Below, in pieces: positions 7,132 through 15,285 of a DNA stretch of 64,000 nucleotides (positions are counted from its first letter, which is position 1; each line of letters begins with the position of its first letter). This stretch comes from CAVTGO01 sp963734275 (GTDB lineage: Bacteria; Actinomycetota; UBA4738; HRBIN12). A program made the translations under genes and the position numbers. The notes under the pieces are model-generated. The model did no database searches. It worked only from the letters and a program-made list of their open reading frames with translations, and was not told the origin of the DNA. The stretch covers positions 124,001 to 188,000 of the forward strand of contig CAVTGO010000002.1 in NCBI GenBank assembly GCA_963734275.1, given 5' to 3'.

Positions 7132-9999
7132 GTGCAGCCCGGCGAAGGCCGGACCGTCGGCCTGATCGTCGGGATGATGCTCACGGCGTCCGCCGGCCTG
7201 ACGATCGGCGAGAGCGGGGTCAGCGCGCTCTTCTTCGATCGCGTCGGTGCCGACTCGCTCCCGGTGATGTACCTGGCGCAGGGCGCGACGGGACTCGCGG
7301 CGATGCTCGCTCTGACGGGCTCCCTCTCCCGCTTCGACCGCCGTCGTGCCTACGTCATGCTCCCGGTGCTGACCGCTGCCGTCGTGACCGTCGAGCGGGC
7401 CGTCCTCGCGGCCGATCCGACATGGATCTATCCGGTGCTCTGGTTGACCGTCAGCGTCGCCATGTTGCCGCAGGCGATCTTCCTGTGGGGGACGGCGGGC
7501 CTGGCGACCGACACGCGGCGCGCGAAGCGGCTCTTCCCGCTGTTCGGCGCCGGCTCGATCCTCGGCTCCGTCGCGGGCGGGCTCGTCACGCGTCCCCTCG
7601 CGACGACGATCGGCGCCGAGAACCTCCTGCTCGTATGGGCGTCCTCGCTGGTCTGCGGCGCGCTCCTCTGCTCGGCGGTGTTGGGTGTCCGCCGCCGAGC
7701 GACCGCCGGTCCCCTGCGGCGCCGGCGGCCGACCGCGCTGCGCGACGTGCGACAGGGCTTCACCTTCGTTCGTCGTTCCCCGCTGCTCGTGTCGATGACG
7801 ATCGCGGCGGTGCTGTTCTCCGTCCTGTTCTACTCGCTCTACCTGCCCTTCGCGCAGTCGGCGACGGCCCGGTTCCCCGATCCCGATGAGCTCGCCGGGT
7901 TCTTCGGCCTGTTCTGGGCCGGCGCGACGGCCGCCGCGTTCCTGGTCGCGATGCTGCTGGCGAACCGGCTGCTGGGTCGGTTCGGCGCCGCGGCGATGCT
8001 CCTCGTCCTCCCTATCCTGTACGCGGGCTCGTTCGGCATCCTCCTCGTGACCTCCTCGTTCGCGACGCTGGTCGCCCTTCGGTTCGGCGTGAGCGTCTGG
8101 CTACAGGGCGTGAGCTCTCCGGCCTGGGAGACGCTGGTTAATGTCGTCCCCGAAACGCGCCGCGACCAGGTGCGCGCGTTCCTGAACGGGGGTCCGACCC
8201 AGGCGGGTACGGCGATCGCGGGCATCGTCACGCTGGTCGGCCAGCAGGCCCTGACCGCGCGGCAGCTCTCGACGATCGGGCTCGTGGTCGCGGCGATCAC
8301 GATCGCGGTCGCATGGCGGATGCGGCGTTCGTATTCGGGGGCGTTGGTGGACGCCCTCTGCGCCGGGCGGCCGAGCGTGTTCGAGGGCGCCGCCCAGGGC
8401 GTTCCGGTGCTGCTCGACCGCGACGCCCAAGCGCTCGGCCTCGCGCTCGAGGCATCGGGCGATCCCGATCCTCGCGTGCGACGGTTGGCCGTCGAGATGC
8501 TGAGCGCCGGCGCGGCCGAGCAGCGCGTTCGGCAAGCCCTGGTGGATCGGTTGGGGGACGAGGATCCGACGGTCCGGACGCACGCGATCCGGGCCCTCGG
8601 CCGCGAGGAGCCGGTGGATGCTCCCCTCCTCGCCCGCTCGCTCGAGGACGACGATCCCGAGGTCCGCCTCGCCGCGGTCTTGTCGCTCGCGAGCGTCTCG
8701 GCCCATCCCGCGGTTTCCTCACGGCTCCGCGAGCTCTCGATCGACGCCGACCCGTCGGTCGCCTCCGCGAGCTGCGTCGCGCTGCTCAGCGGACCGTCCC
8801 GGCGCGAGGCTGCTGAGGCTCTGCATCGGTTGCTGTCCGACGAGGACGCGAGCGTTCGAACCGCCGCCGTCGGTCAGCTTGCGTCGGCCGCCTCGGACGA
8901 CGTCCTCGCGTCCGCTCGACCGATGCTGGCGGACGACTCTCCGGCCGTGCGGGCACAGGTCCTGCGGACCCTCGCGTCGGCCGTTCCCGAAGCCACGATC
9001 GATCCCGCGCTCGAGGCCCTGGAGGCCGGCGACGGTTCCATGCGCGACATCGCCTTCGAGGTGCTCGCCGAGCTCAACCTCGGCGACCACGCGCCGAGGC
9101 TGCTCCGGACCGCAACGACGCACGGCTCACTGGCGGAGCATGACCACGAGCTCGCCCGAACGATCCCGGCGGACGGGGATGCCCCGGAGCTGCTGCGGGA
9201 AGCGTTGCTCGACCGGGGGCGGGGCCACGCTCTGGTCGCGCTGTCGGCGCTCGCCCTCGTGAGCGACGAGCGGGAGGCCATGCGAGCCGCGCTCGAGAGC
9301 CTGGCCGCGACCGAGCCGGGACAGCTGGCGAACGCGCTCGAGACGCTCGAGGCGAGCGAGCATCGATCGCTCGTCCGGCCGCTCCTCACGATGTGGGAGG
9401 GTGACCCAACCCGCGGCGACCCGCGAGTGGAGACTCGCGAGGACTGGCTCGAGGCCGCATCCGAGGACCCCGATCCGCTGATCCGCTCGTGCGTCGAGCT
9501 CGTGCGGTCGGTCCGAGAACCAGGAGACGACATGACCCGCTCTCGAACATCGATGTCCCCGATGGAACGCGTCCTCGTCCTCCGGAAGATCCCCTTGTTC
9601 GCCGGGCTGTCGCCCGCGGACCTTCAACGGATCGCGGGGATCGCCGAGGAGCGGACGTACGCCGACGGCGAGGTCATCGCGGGCGAGGGTGAGACCGGCG
9701 ACGAGCTGCATCTGGTGGTGAGCGGGACCGTCGCGGTCGTCCGCGGTGACACCGCAACCGCCTCGCCGGTCGCCCACCGCGGCCCGGGTGAGGTCGTCGG
9801 TGAGATGTCGATCATCTCGCGCGCGCCGAGGATCGCGTCGCTCGTCGCCGAGGGCGACGTCCGCACCCTGCGGATCGGGCATCGCGAGTTCGAGAGCATG
9901 ATCCGCGAGCGCCCCGACCTCTCGCTGGCCGTGATGCGGGTGCTGGCCGAGCGCCTCGGCGCCCAGACGGCCGACCGAACGATCGCCGACAAGGCCTGA
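7132..9999 (+). CDS. Multi-pass membrane protein with HEAT repeats and cyclic-nucleotide-binding domain
   Basis: 955 residues in three parts. Residues 1-405 are a 12-helix MFS-like or ATP/ADP-translocase-like membrane domain. Residues 410-800 are HEAT-type repeats (SGDPDPRVRRLAVEMLSAG, DEDPTVRTHAIRALG and so on). Residues 815-945 are a cyclic-nucleotide-binding domain: FAGLSPADLQRIAG, and a phosphate-binding cassette GEMSIISRAPRIASLV that keeps the Glu and Arg needed to hold cAMP or cGMP. I infer a transporter or membrane sensor gated by a cyclic nucleotide, probably made by the adjacent cyclase. The GTG start at 7132 is the first in the frame; its ribosome binding site is poor. Confidence 0.85.
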   Translation: MQPGEGRTVGLIVGMMLTASAGLTIGESGVSALFFDRVGADSLPVMYLAQGATGLAAMLALTGSLSRFDRRRAYVMLPVLTAAVVTVERAVLAADPTWIYPVLWLTVSVAMLPQAIFLWGTAGLATDTRRAKRLFPLFGAGSILGSVAGGLVTRPLATTIGAENLLLVWASSLVCGALLCSAVLGVRRRATAGPLRRRRPTALRDVRQGFTFVRRSPLLVSMTIAAVLFSVLFYSLYLPFAQSATARFPDPDELAGFFGLFWAGATAAAFLVAMLLANRLLGRFGAAAMLLVLPILYAGSFGILLVTSSFATLVALRFGVSVWLQGVSSPAWETLVNVVPETRRDQVRAFLNGGPTQAGTAIAGIVTLVGQQALTARQLSTIGLVVAAITIAVAWRMRRSYSGALVDALCAGRPSVFEGAAQGVPVLLDRDAQALGLALEASGDPDPRVRRLAVEMLSAGAAEQRVRQALVDRLGDEDPTVRTHAIRALGREEPVDAPLLARSLEDDDPEVRLAAVLSLASVSAHPAVSSRLRELSIDADPSVASASCVALLSGPSRREAAEALHRLLSDEDASVRTAAVGQLASAASDDVLASARPMLADDSPAVRAQVLRTLASAVPEATIDPALEALEAGDGSMRDIAFEVLAELNLGDHAPRLLRTATTHGSLAEHDHELARTIPADGDAPELLREALLDRGRGHALVALSALALVSDEREAMRAALESLAATEPGQLANALETLEASEHRSLVRPLLTMWEGDPTRGDPRVETREDWLEAASEDPDPLIRSCVELVRSVREPGDDMTRSRTSMSPMERVLVLRKIPLFAGLSPADLQRIAGIAEERTYADGEVIAGEGETGDELHLVVSGTVAVVRGDTATASPVAHRGPGEVVGEMSIISRAPRIASLVAEGDVRTLRIGHREFESMIRERPDLSLAVMRVLAERLGAQTADRTIADKA

Positions 10000-10087
10000 G
10001 TATCGACGGGGAGACCAACGCGACGTCCGGAGCGCGGTGCATAGCAATCGGCCCGCTCGTCGTCGTGGCCGTGTCCCGACCCGCGTG

Positions 10088-10093
10088 TAGGTT
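10088..10093 (+). promoter_or_regulatory. -10 box of the frameshifted winged-helix gene
   Basis: TAGGTT, eight bases before the GTG at 10102. Confidence 0.4.
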
Positions 10094-10101
10094 GGCATGC
10101 C

Positions 10102-11282
10102 GTGAGGCGCATCGGGGCCGAGGAGCGACGTGCGCGTCTCGGGCTGCGACACGGGCTCGCTCGACCGGTGCGCTCCGTGGATGATGCCGCCGCCGCGATG
10201 GTCGGATTGCACTCGAGCGATCCCTCGACCGTGTACCTCTCGTCGTGGGCCAGGGTCGAGGGGTTCGCTCCCGCCGACCTCGAGGACGCGCTCTACGAGC
10301 GCCGATCACTCGTCCGGATGCTCGGGATGCGCCGCACGCTGTTCGTCGTCCCGCGGGACCTGGCCGCGGCGATGGACGAGGCGTGCGCGAAGGCCCTCGC
10401 GCCGCCCGAGCGCCGCCGTCTGATCGGGATGCTGGAGGAGCAGGGGATCGTCGCGGCGGGCCGAGGCGAGCGGTGGGTACGACGGGTGGCGTCCAAGACG
10501 CTCGATGCGCTCGCCGCGCCGAGGGGAGGCCACCGCGCGCGAGCTCACGAACGATGTTCCCGAGCTCCGCGGCAAGCTCAGCTTCGGCGAGGGCAAGACG
10601 TGGGCCGGGACGATGGGCCTCTCGACCCGGATGCTGTTCCTGCTCGCGACCGAGGGTCGGATCGTCCGGGCGCGCCCGCTCGGCACGTGGACCTCGGGCC
10701 AGTATCGGTGGGCGCCGACCGAGACCTGGCTCGGCGCGCCGTTGCCGCAGCTGGATCACGCGGAGGCCTGCGCCGACCTGCTGGGTCGGTGGCTGCGAGC
10801 GTTCGGGCCCGCGACCCGCACGGACATCCGCTGGTGGACCGGGTGGACGGCGAAGCTCGCGACCGCGACCCTCGATGGACTGGGCGCGGTGGAGGTCGAG
10901 TTGGACGAGGGCCCCGGCTACGTGCTGCCCGAGGACCTCGAGCCGGTGGGCGAGCCCGACCCGTGGGTCGCGCTGCTCCCGGGGCTCGACCCGACGGTCA
11001 TGGGCTGGAAGGAGCGCGCGGTGGTATCTCGGCGACCACGCGTCGGAGCTGTTCGACCGCAACGGCAACGCCGGACCCACGGTCTGGGCCGACGGGCGGG
11101 TCGTCGGTGCCTGGACCCAGACCGACGACGGCGAGATCGTGGTCGAGCTCCTCGACCCGGTCGACGCGAGGACCCGAAAGGCCATCGACGCCGAGCGCGA
11201 CCGGCTCCCCGATTGGCTCGGCGACGTGCGGATCAGGGCGCGATTCCCGACGCCGACCGAACGCAGGCTCGCGAACCGGTAG
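10102..11282 (+). pseudogene. AlkZ-like winged-helix protein broken by two frameshifts
   Basis: Three frames joined end to end give a full HTH_42 protein of about 393 residues: MRRIGAEERRARLGLRHG..., then ARELTNDVPELRGKLSFGEG..., then WYLGDHASELFDRNG... to the stop at 11280. The breaks lie near 10510-10530 and near 11015-11025; each is explained by one extra base (at the second, GCGCGCGGTGG would read on correctly with one G fewer). The catalytic QxQ motif seen in the 2919-4010 paralogue is HSS here. It is either a recent pseudogene or two sequence errors. Confidence 0.75.
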
Positions 11283-11303
11283 GTCGCCGGCACGAGCGCC
11301 CTG

Positions 11304-12359
11304 CTAGGTGACGACCCCGCTCGACTCCCGCCGCTCGACCTCGTCTCGCACGGCGGGGGCGACCTCCGTGCCGAGGAGCTCGATCGCGCGCATGAGGTTG
11401 GCGTGCGGCATCGGGCCAACGCTCAGCTGGATCAGGAACCGGTCGTGATGGAAGATCTCGTGCTGGAAGAGGATCTTCTCGATCACCTGCTGCGGCGTGC
11501 CGACGAAGTTCGCGCCGTGCAGTCCCGCGGCGGCCTCGTAGTCCGCGCGGGACATCGGCTGCCAACCGCGCTCGCGGCCGATGCGGTTCATCACGCTCGA
11601 GACGGCGGGGAACGAGTCGTCGAGGGCTCGCCGCGAGGTGTCCGCGATGTAGCCGTGCGAGTTGATGCTGAGCGCCGGCGGCGGGTCGAAGCCCGCTCGG
11701 ACCGCCGCCTGGCGGTGGAGCTTCGCGAACGGCGCGAATCGCGCCGGCTCGCCGCCGATGATCGCGAGGGCCATCGGCAGGCCGAGCGTCCCGGCGCGGA
11801 TCGCCGACGCCGGGTTGCCGCCCACCGCCACCCAGACCGGGATCGGCTGCTGCACCGGACGCGGATATACCCCGAGGTCCTCGATCGGCGCCCGGTGTTT
11901 GCCGCTCCACGTGACCCGCTCCGAGTGTCGGAGCTTGAGGAGCAGCAGGAGCTTCTCGAAGAACAGGTCGTCGTAGTCCTCGAGGTCGTAACCGAACAAC
12001 GGGAACGACTCGGTGAACGAGCCGCGGCCCGCCATGATCTCGGCGCGGCCGCCCGAGAGCAGGTCCAGGGTGGAGAACTCCTCGAACACCCGCACGGGGT
12101 CGTCCGAGCTGATCACCGAGACCGCGCTCGTGAGGCGGATCCGCTCGGTGCGCGCCGCGATCGCGGCCAGCACGACGGCGGGCGCGGAGACCGCGAAGTC
12201 GGGCCGGTGATGCTCGCCGACCCCGAAGACGTCGAGCCCGACCTGGTCGGCGAGCATCGCCTCCTCGAGCAGGTCGCGCAGGCGCCGCTCCGGACCGATC
12301 GCCCGCCCATCGCTCGGATCGGGCGAGACCTCGGCGAACGTGTAGATCCCGATCTCCAC
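11304..12359 (-). CDS. Luciferase-like (LLM class) flavin-dependent oxidoreductase
   Basis: 351 residues, full length for the bacterial luciferase-like monooxygenase fold. Typical blocks are LDVFGVGEHHRPDFAVSAPA, ARTERIRLTSAVSVISSDDP, FEEFSTLDLLSGGRAEIMAG and VWVAVGGNPASA. Such proteins bind FMN or F420 and oxidise or reduce small organic molecules; the substrate cannot be told from sequence. The GTG start at 12359 gives the expected MEIGIYTF opening. A monooxygenase fragment lies just upstream on the same strand. Confidence 0.88.
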   Translation of the reverse strand: MEIGIYTFAEVSPDPSDGRAIGPERRLRDLLEEAMLADQVGLDVFGVGEHHRPDFAVSAPAVVLAAIAARTERIRLTSAVSVISSDDPVRVFEEFSTLDLLSGGRAEIMAGRGSFTESFPLFGYDLEDYDDLFFEKLLLLLKLRHSERVTWSGKHRAPIEDLGVYPRPVQQPIPVWVAVGGNPASAIRAGTLGLPMALAIIGGEPARFAPFAKLHRQAAVRAGFDPPPALSINSHGYIADTSRRALDDSFPAVSSVMNRIGRERGWQPMSRADYEAAAGLHGANFVGTPQQVIEKILFQHEIFHHDRFLIQLSVGPMPHANLMRAIELLGTEVAPAVRDEVERRESSGVVT

Positions 12360-12386
12360 GCACCGATGGTCTCACTACCGAGTGGT

Positions 12387-12692
12387 TCATGCAGCGGCGG
12401 GCGATCGCGACCTCGAGGTCGCCCGCTCGGCGACCAGGTGCTTCACGACGTAGGCGGCGTCGCGCCCGACACCCGGGAGAACATCGGAGGACGCCGCGTA
12501 CTGGAACACCAGGCCGACGAAGTACAGGCCGGCGTGGCCGTCGACGACGCCGCGCTCGTGCCGCGGCTCACCGCTCTCATCGAAGATCGGCAGGTCGATC
12601 CACGAGAGATCGTGGCGGAACCCGGTGCACCAGATCACGTTGGTCACGTCGAGGACCTCCCCGTCCTCGAGCACCGGCCTCCCGTCCTGCAC
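12387..12692 (-). pseudogene. C-terminal fragment of a flavin-containing monooxygenase
   Basis: About 100 residues match the C-terminal end of CzcO/FMO-like flavoproteins: VTNVIWCTGFRHDLSWIDLP (NADPH/FAD-side motif), DGHAGLYFVGLVFQYAASS and PGVGRDAAYVVKHL. The FAD and NADPH Rossmann GxGxxG motifs that should precede it are absent; upstream of about 12790 the DNA belongs to other features. This is a truncated remnant. The GTG at 12692 is only the first possible start in the remaining frame. Confidence 0.7.
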
Positions 12693-12830
12693 GGCGACCG
12701 TCTTCCCGACCCTTCGCGGGCTCGGTCGATCTTGGCGGTCTGCTGGGCCACGCCCCCTCCATCCTCGGGCGGCTCCCCCGTAGCCTAGTCAGGCACGTGC
12801 GTCTTCCGTCAGACGGGTGCCGCCCGCCAC

Positions 12831-12877
12831 CACCTTCGCTGGGCACCTTCGCTCGGCACCCCCCAGGCACCTTCGCT
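12831..12877. repeat. Three copies of a 10-base direct repeat
   Basis: CACCTTCGCT occurs at 12831-12840, 12844-12853 and 12868-12877, just upstream of the small gene at 12889. The third copy ends inside that gene's likely -10 box. Confidence 0.6.
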
Positions 12878-12882
12878 AGGCT
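12877..12882 (+). promoter_or_regulatory. -10 box of the small frameshifted gene
   Basis: TAGGCT, six bases before the ATG at 12889. Confidence 0.4.
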
Positions 12883-12888
12883 GCTCCC

Positions 12889-13279
12889 ATGGCAGATCGC
12901 GGCGCGTCGGACACGTTCTGGGAGATCCGCAACCCCGACGGCGGGGCGATGGGACTCGAGTTCGCGCTCGCCGGATGGCGAACCACGAGGTGGTGTTGGT
13001 CCACGCGGCGCCTTCGCGGATGGACGTGGTCGTGCGCGACGAGGCGGGCGCGCGGCTCGCCGAGGGCAGGGACCTGGAACACGAGATCCGTCGCGCCGAT
13101 GTCGCGCCTCACGCTCCGGGGAGCGACGATCCGACCGCGAGAACCTGTGGCCGACCGACGAGGACCTGGGGCGTCCCGTGATCCTGCCCGGTGGGGAGGT
13201 TGGGCTGCTCAGGTCCTGGTGGAACGCCGAGGACCGCTCGAGCTGGCGCTGGCAGGTGGAGTTCATCAACTCCGTGTGA
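12889..13279 (+). pseudogene. Small protein of unknown function, frameshifted
   Basis: Joining frames gives one protein of about 130 residues: MADRGASDTFWEIRNPDGG, then ANHEVVLVHAAPSRMDVVV, then ENLWPTDEDLGRPVILPGGE and a Trp-rich C-terminus (LLRSWWNAEDRSSWRWQVEF) ending at 13279. The breaks are near 12970 and in 13100-13140; the net change fits two missing bases (391 bases against an expected 393). No function is known to me. It was probably a soluble protein without signal or membrane segments. It is convergent with the sugar dehydrogenase gene. Confidence 0.55.
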
Positions 13280-13304
13280 CGGCGGCGGCCGGGGTCCCGC
13301 GCCG

Positions 13305-14536
13305 TCAGTCCGCCGGCACCAGCCGGAACACCGATCCCGAGAGCGAGAGGACGTACAGCTCGCCGTCGGCGTCCTCGCCGAACGACGCGAGGTTGTCCAC
13401 GGTGATGCCGAGCTCGCGATGCTGCGTCGCCTCTCCGTCGCGCAGGCGGAACGCCTCGATCGCGCCGCCGCAGAAGTCGGCGAAGACGTACGCGCCCACG
13501 AGGTCCGGGATCGCCGTCGCCCCGGTAGACGTAGCCGCCCGTGACCGCGCACGCGCCGACGCCGTTCGCGTACTCGAACACCGGCGGGATGGCGCCGTCG
13601 GGCGCGTCGCCCTCGAACCGTTCGGTGCCCTCGACCAGGTCCCAGCCGAGGTTCGCGCCGGAGGGGGCATCCGCGGGCAGGACGTCGATCTCCTCCCTCG
13701 CGTTCTGTCCGACGTCGCCGATCCACAGGTCGCCGGTCGTCCGATCGAACGAGTACCGCCACGGGTTCCGCAGGCCGAAGGCCCAGATCTCGGGCCGAGC
13801 CCCCTCGCGCCCGACGAACGGGTTGTCGCTCGGGATGCCGTACGGGTCGTCCGCGCGAGGGCCTCGGCGAGATCCGCAGCATCTTGCCCAGGAGCGTGTC
13901 GAGCGACTGCGCGTTGCCCATCGGATCGCCGGCGCTCCCCCCGTCGCCGAGCCCGACATAGAGGTAGCCGTCCGGGCCGAACACGAGGTTGCCGCCGTTG
14001 TGGTTCGAGAACGGCTGCTCCACGAACAGCACCTCACGCCGCGAGCCGAGATCGGCCGTCCCGTCCTCGAAGCCGAACTCGGTGACGTGGGTGTGACCGA
14101 CCGTGTCGGTGAAGTTCACGTACAGGAACCGGCCGTCCGGCGAGAACGCCAGACCCAGCAGGCCCTGCTCGCCCCCGAGCGAGACCTCCGCCCGCATGTC
14201 CAGGACCACCTCGGGCTCGTCGCGCCCGTCGAGGAGCGCGACCACCCGCCCGGTCTTCTCGGCGACGTAGATCGCGTCGTCGCCCTTTCTGACCGCGAGC
14301 GCCAGCGGCTGCTCGAGCGTCGCAACCAGGCGGAGCTCCACACGGACCTCGCCGAGCTCCGGCGGGTCCCGGGACACCGTGTCGCCGGTCGGCCCCGCCG
14401 TTCCGCCGGGGGGTGGGGCGGCCGGCTCTCCGACGCACGCGCCCGCTACGGCGAGGACGACGACGAACGCGGCGGCGCGAGCGCGGGACGGCCGGGCGCT
14501 GGCCGGCCCGGCCGTCTCGGACGTTCGATAGGTCAC
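13305..14536 (-). pseudogene. PQQ-dependent sugar dehydrogenase-like lipoprotein, frameshifted twice
   Basis: Three minus-strand frames together give a full soluble glucose-dehydrogenase-like propeller of about 410 residues. It has an N-terminal hydrophobic segment ending AVAGAC (lipobox-like), VAEKTGRVVALLDG, GEQGLLGLAFSPDGRFLYV, SNHNGGNLVFGPDGYLYVG, then after a break near 13850-13862 DDPYGIPSDNPFVGREG and DLWIGDVGQNAREEIDVL, then after a break near 13520-13530 IPDLVGAYVFADFCGG to the stop at 13305. Family members oxidise sugars outside the cell with pyrroloquinoline quinone. It lies four bases after the cupredoxin gene, so both share an operon; the cupredoxin could have accepted electrons from it. 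Confidence 0.75.
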
Positions 14537-14540
14537 CCGG

Positions 14541-15140
14541 TCAGGCTAGCGACCTCCGCCGGTAACGCCGGACCGCGATCGCGGCCAGGACTACGAGCCC
14601 GGCTCCGAGCGCGGCGATCGCCCACGGCGTGGCCGGGTCCTCGGCGCTGGTGGTCGTCACGGACGCGACGTTCTCCAGCTCCGCCGGCGGCGTGTCCTCG
14701 GTCACCGGGATGACCGGGCCGCCGGCGTTGGACGCCGTCATCGCGCCGCCGACGCCGTCGCCGACGACGACCGTCCCCACCATGCCGACGTGGTACGTGC
14801 ACACGTACGGGTAGGTGCCGGCCTCGGTGAAGCGGTACGTCACGCTCCGGTGCTTCCCCTTCAGGAGGTCGTAGCTGCCCCAGGCGCCGTGGGCGCCGAG
14901 CACGTTGTGCGGCACCGGATCGGTGTTCGTGAACGTCACGTCCGACCCCACCGGCGCGCGCAGGATCGTGGGCGCGAAGCACATCTGCTCGACCTCGACG
15001 GTCGTACCCGAGTCGTCGGTGACGGCGGACCCACAGCCGCCCCCGCCGCTCGCGGCGGCCGTCCCGGGGACGAAGGCGACGACGGCCAAGATCCCCAACC
15101 CCAGGGCCGCTGAGAGCCCGGTTCGGATCCGTCCGGCCAT
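14541..15140 (-). CDS. Secreted, membrane-anchored cupredoxin
   Basis: 199 residues. A signal peptide covers residues 1-34 (GLSAALGLGILAVVAFVPGT then AlaAlaAla). The plastocyanin/azurin-like domain has the type I copper ligands in order: His in DPVPHNVLG, then Cys-x-x-His in YVCTYH and Met in VGMVG. The C-terminus has one membrane helix (WAIAALGAGLVVLAAIAV) followed by RRYRRR, so the protein is anchored with the copper site outside. Start ATG 15140 is chosen because GGAG precedes it and the signal peptide begins there. It heads the operon with the sugar dehydrogenase remnant. Confidence 0.88.
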   Translation of the reverse strand: MAGRIRTGLSAALGLGILAVVAFVPGTAAASGGGGCGSAVTDDSGTTVEVEQMCFAPTILRAPVGSDVTFTNTDPVPHNVLGAHGAWGSYDLLKGKHRSVTYRFTEAGTYPYVCTYHVGMVGTVVVGDGVGGAMTASNAGGPVIPVTEDTPPAELENVASVTTTSAEDPATPWAIAALGAGLVVLAAIAVRRYRRRSLA

Positions 15141-15271
15141 CTCGGTCTCCTCTCGCAGGCATGACCGGCTCTCCGGCCGGCACACCCAGAACGACCGGGC
15201 GGATCCGCCCACGGTTCCGCCCGGTAGGGAGCTCGTCGGCGGCGGGGCTCCCCCCGCGCGAGGGCGACCTC

Positions 15272-15277
15272 TAGGAT
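15272..15277 (+). promoter_or_regulatory. -10 box of the large cyclase/ATPase/TPR gene (leaderless)
   Basis: TAGGAT, eight bases before the ATG at 15286. Confidence 0.5.
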
Positions 15278-15285
15278 TCGCCGGG

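Noticed and set aside
12831..12877. CRISPR-like repeat
   Set aside because: Repeats are only 10 bases, spacers 3 and 14 bases, and no cas genes are present.
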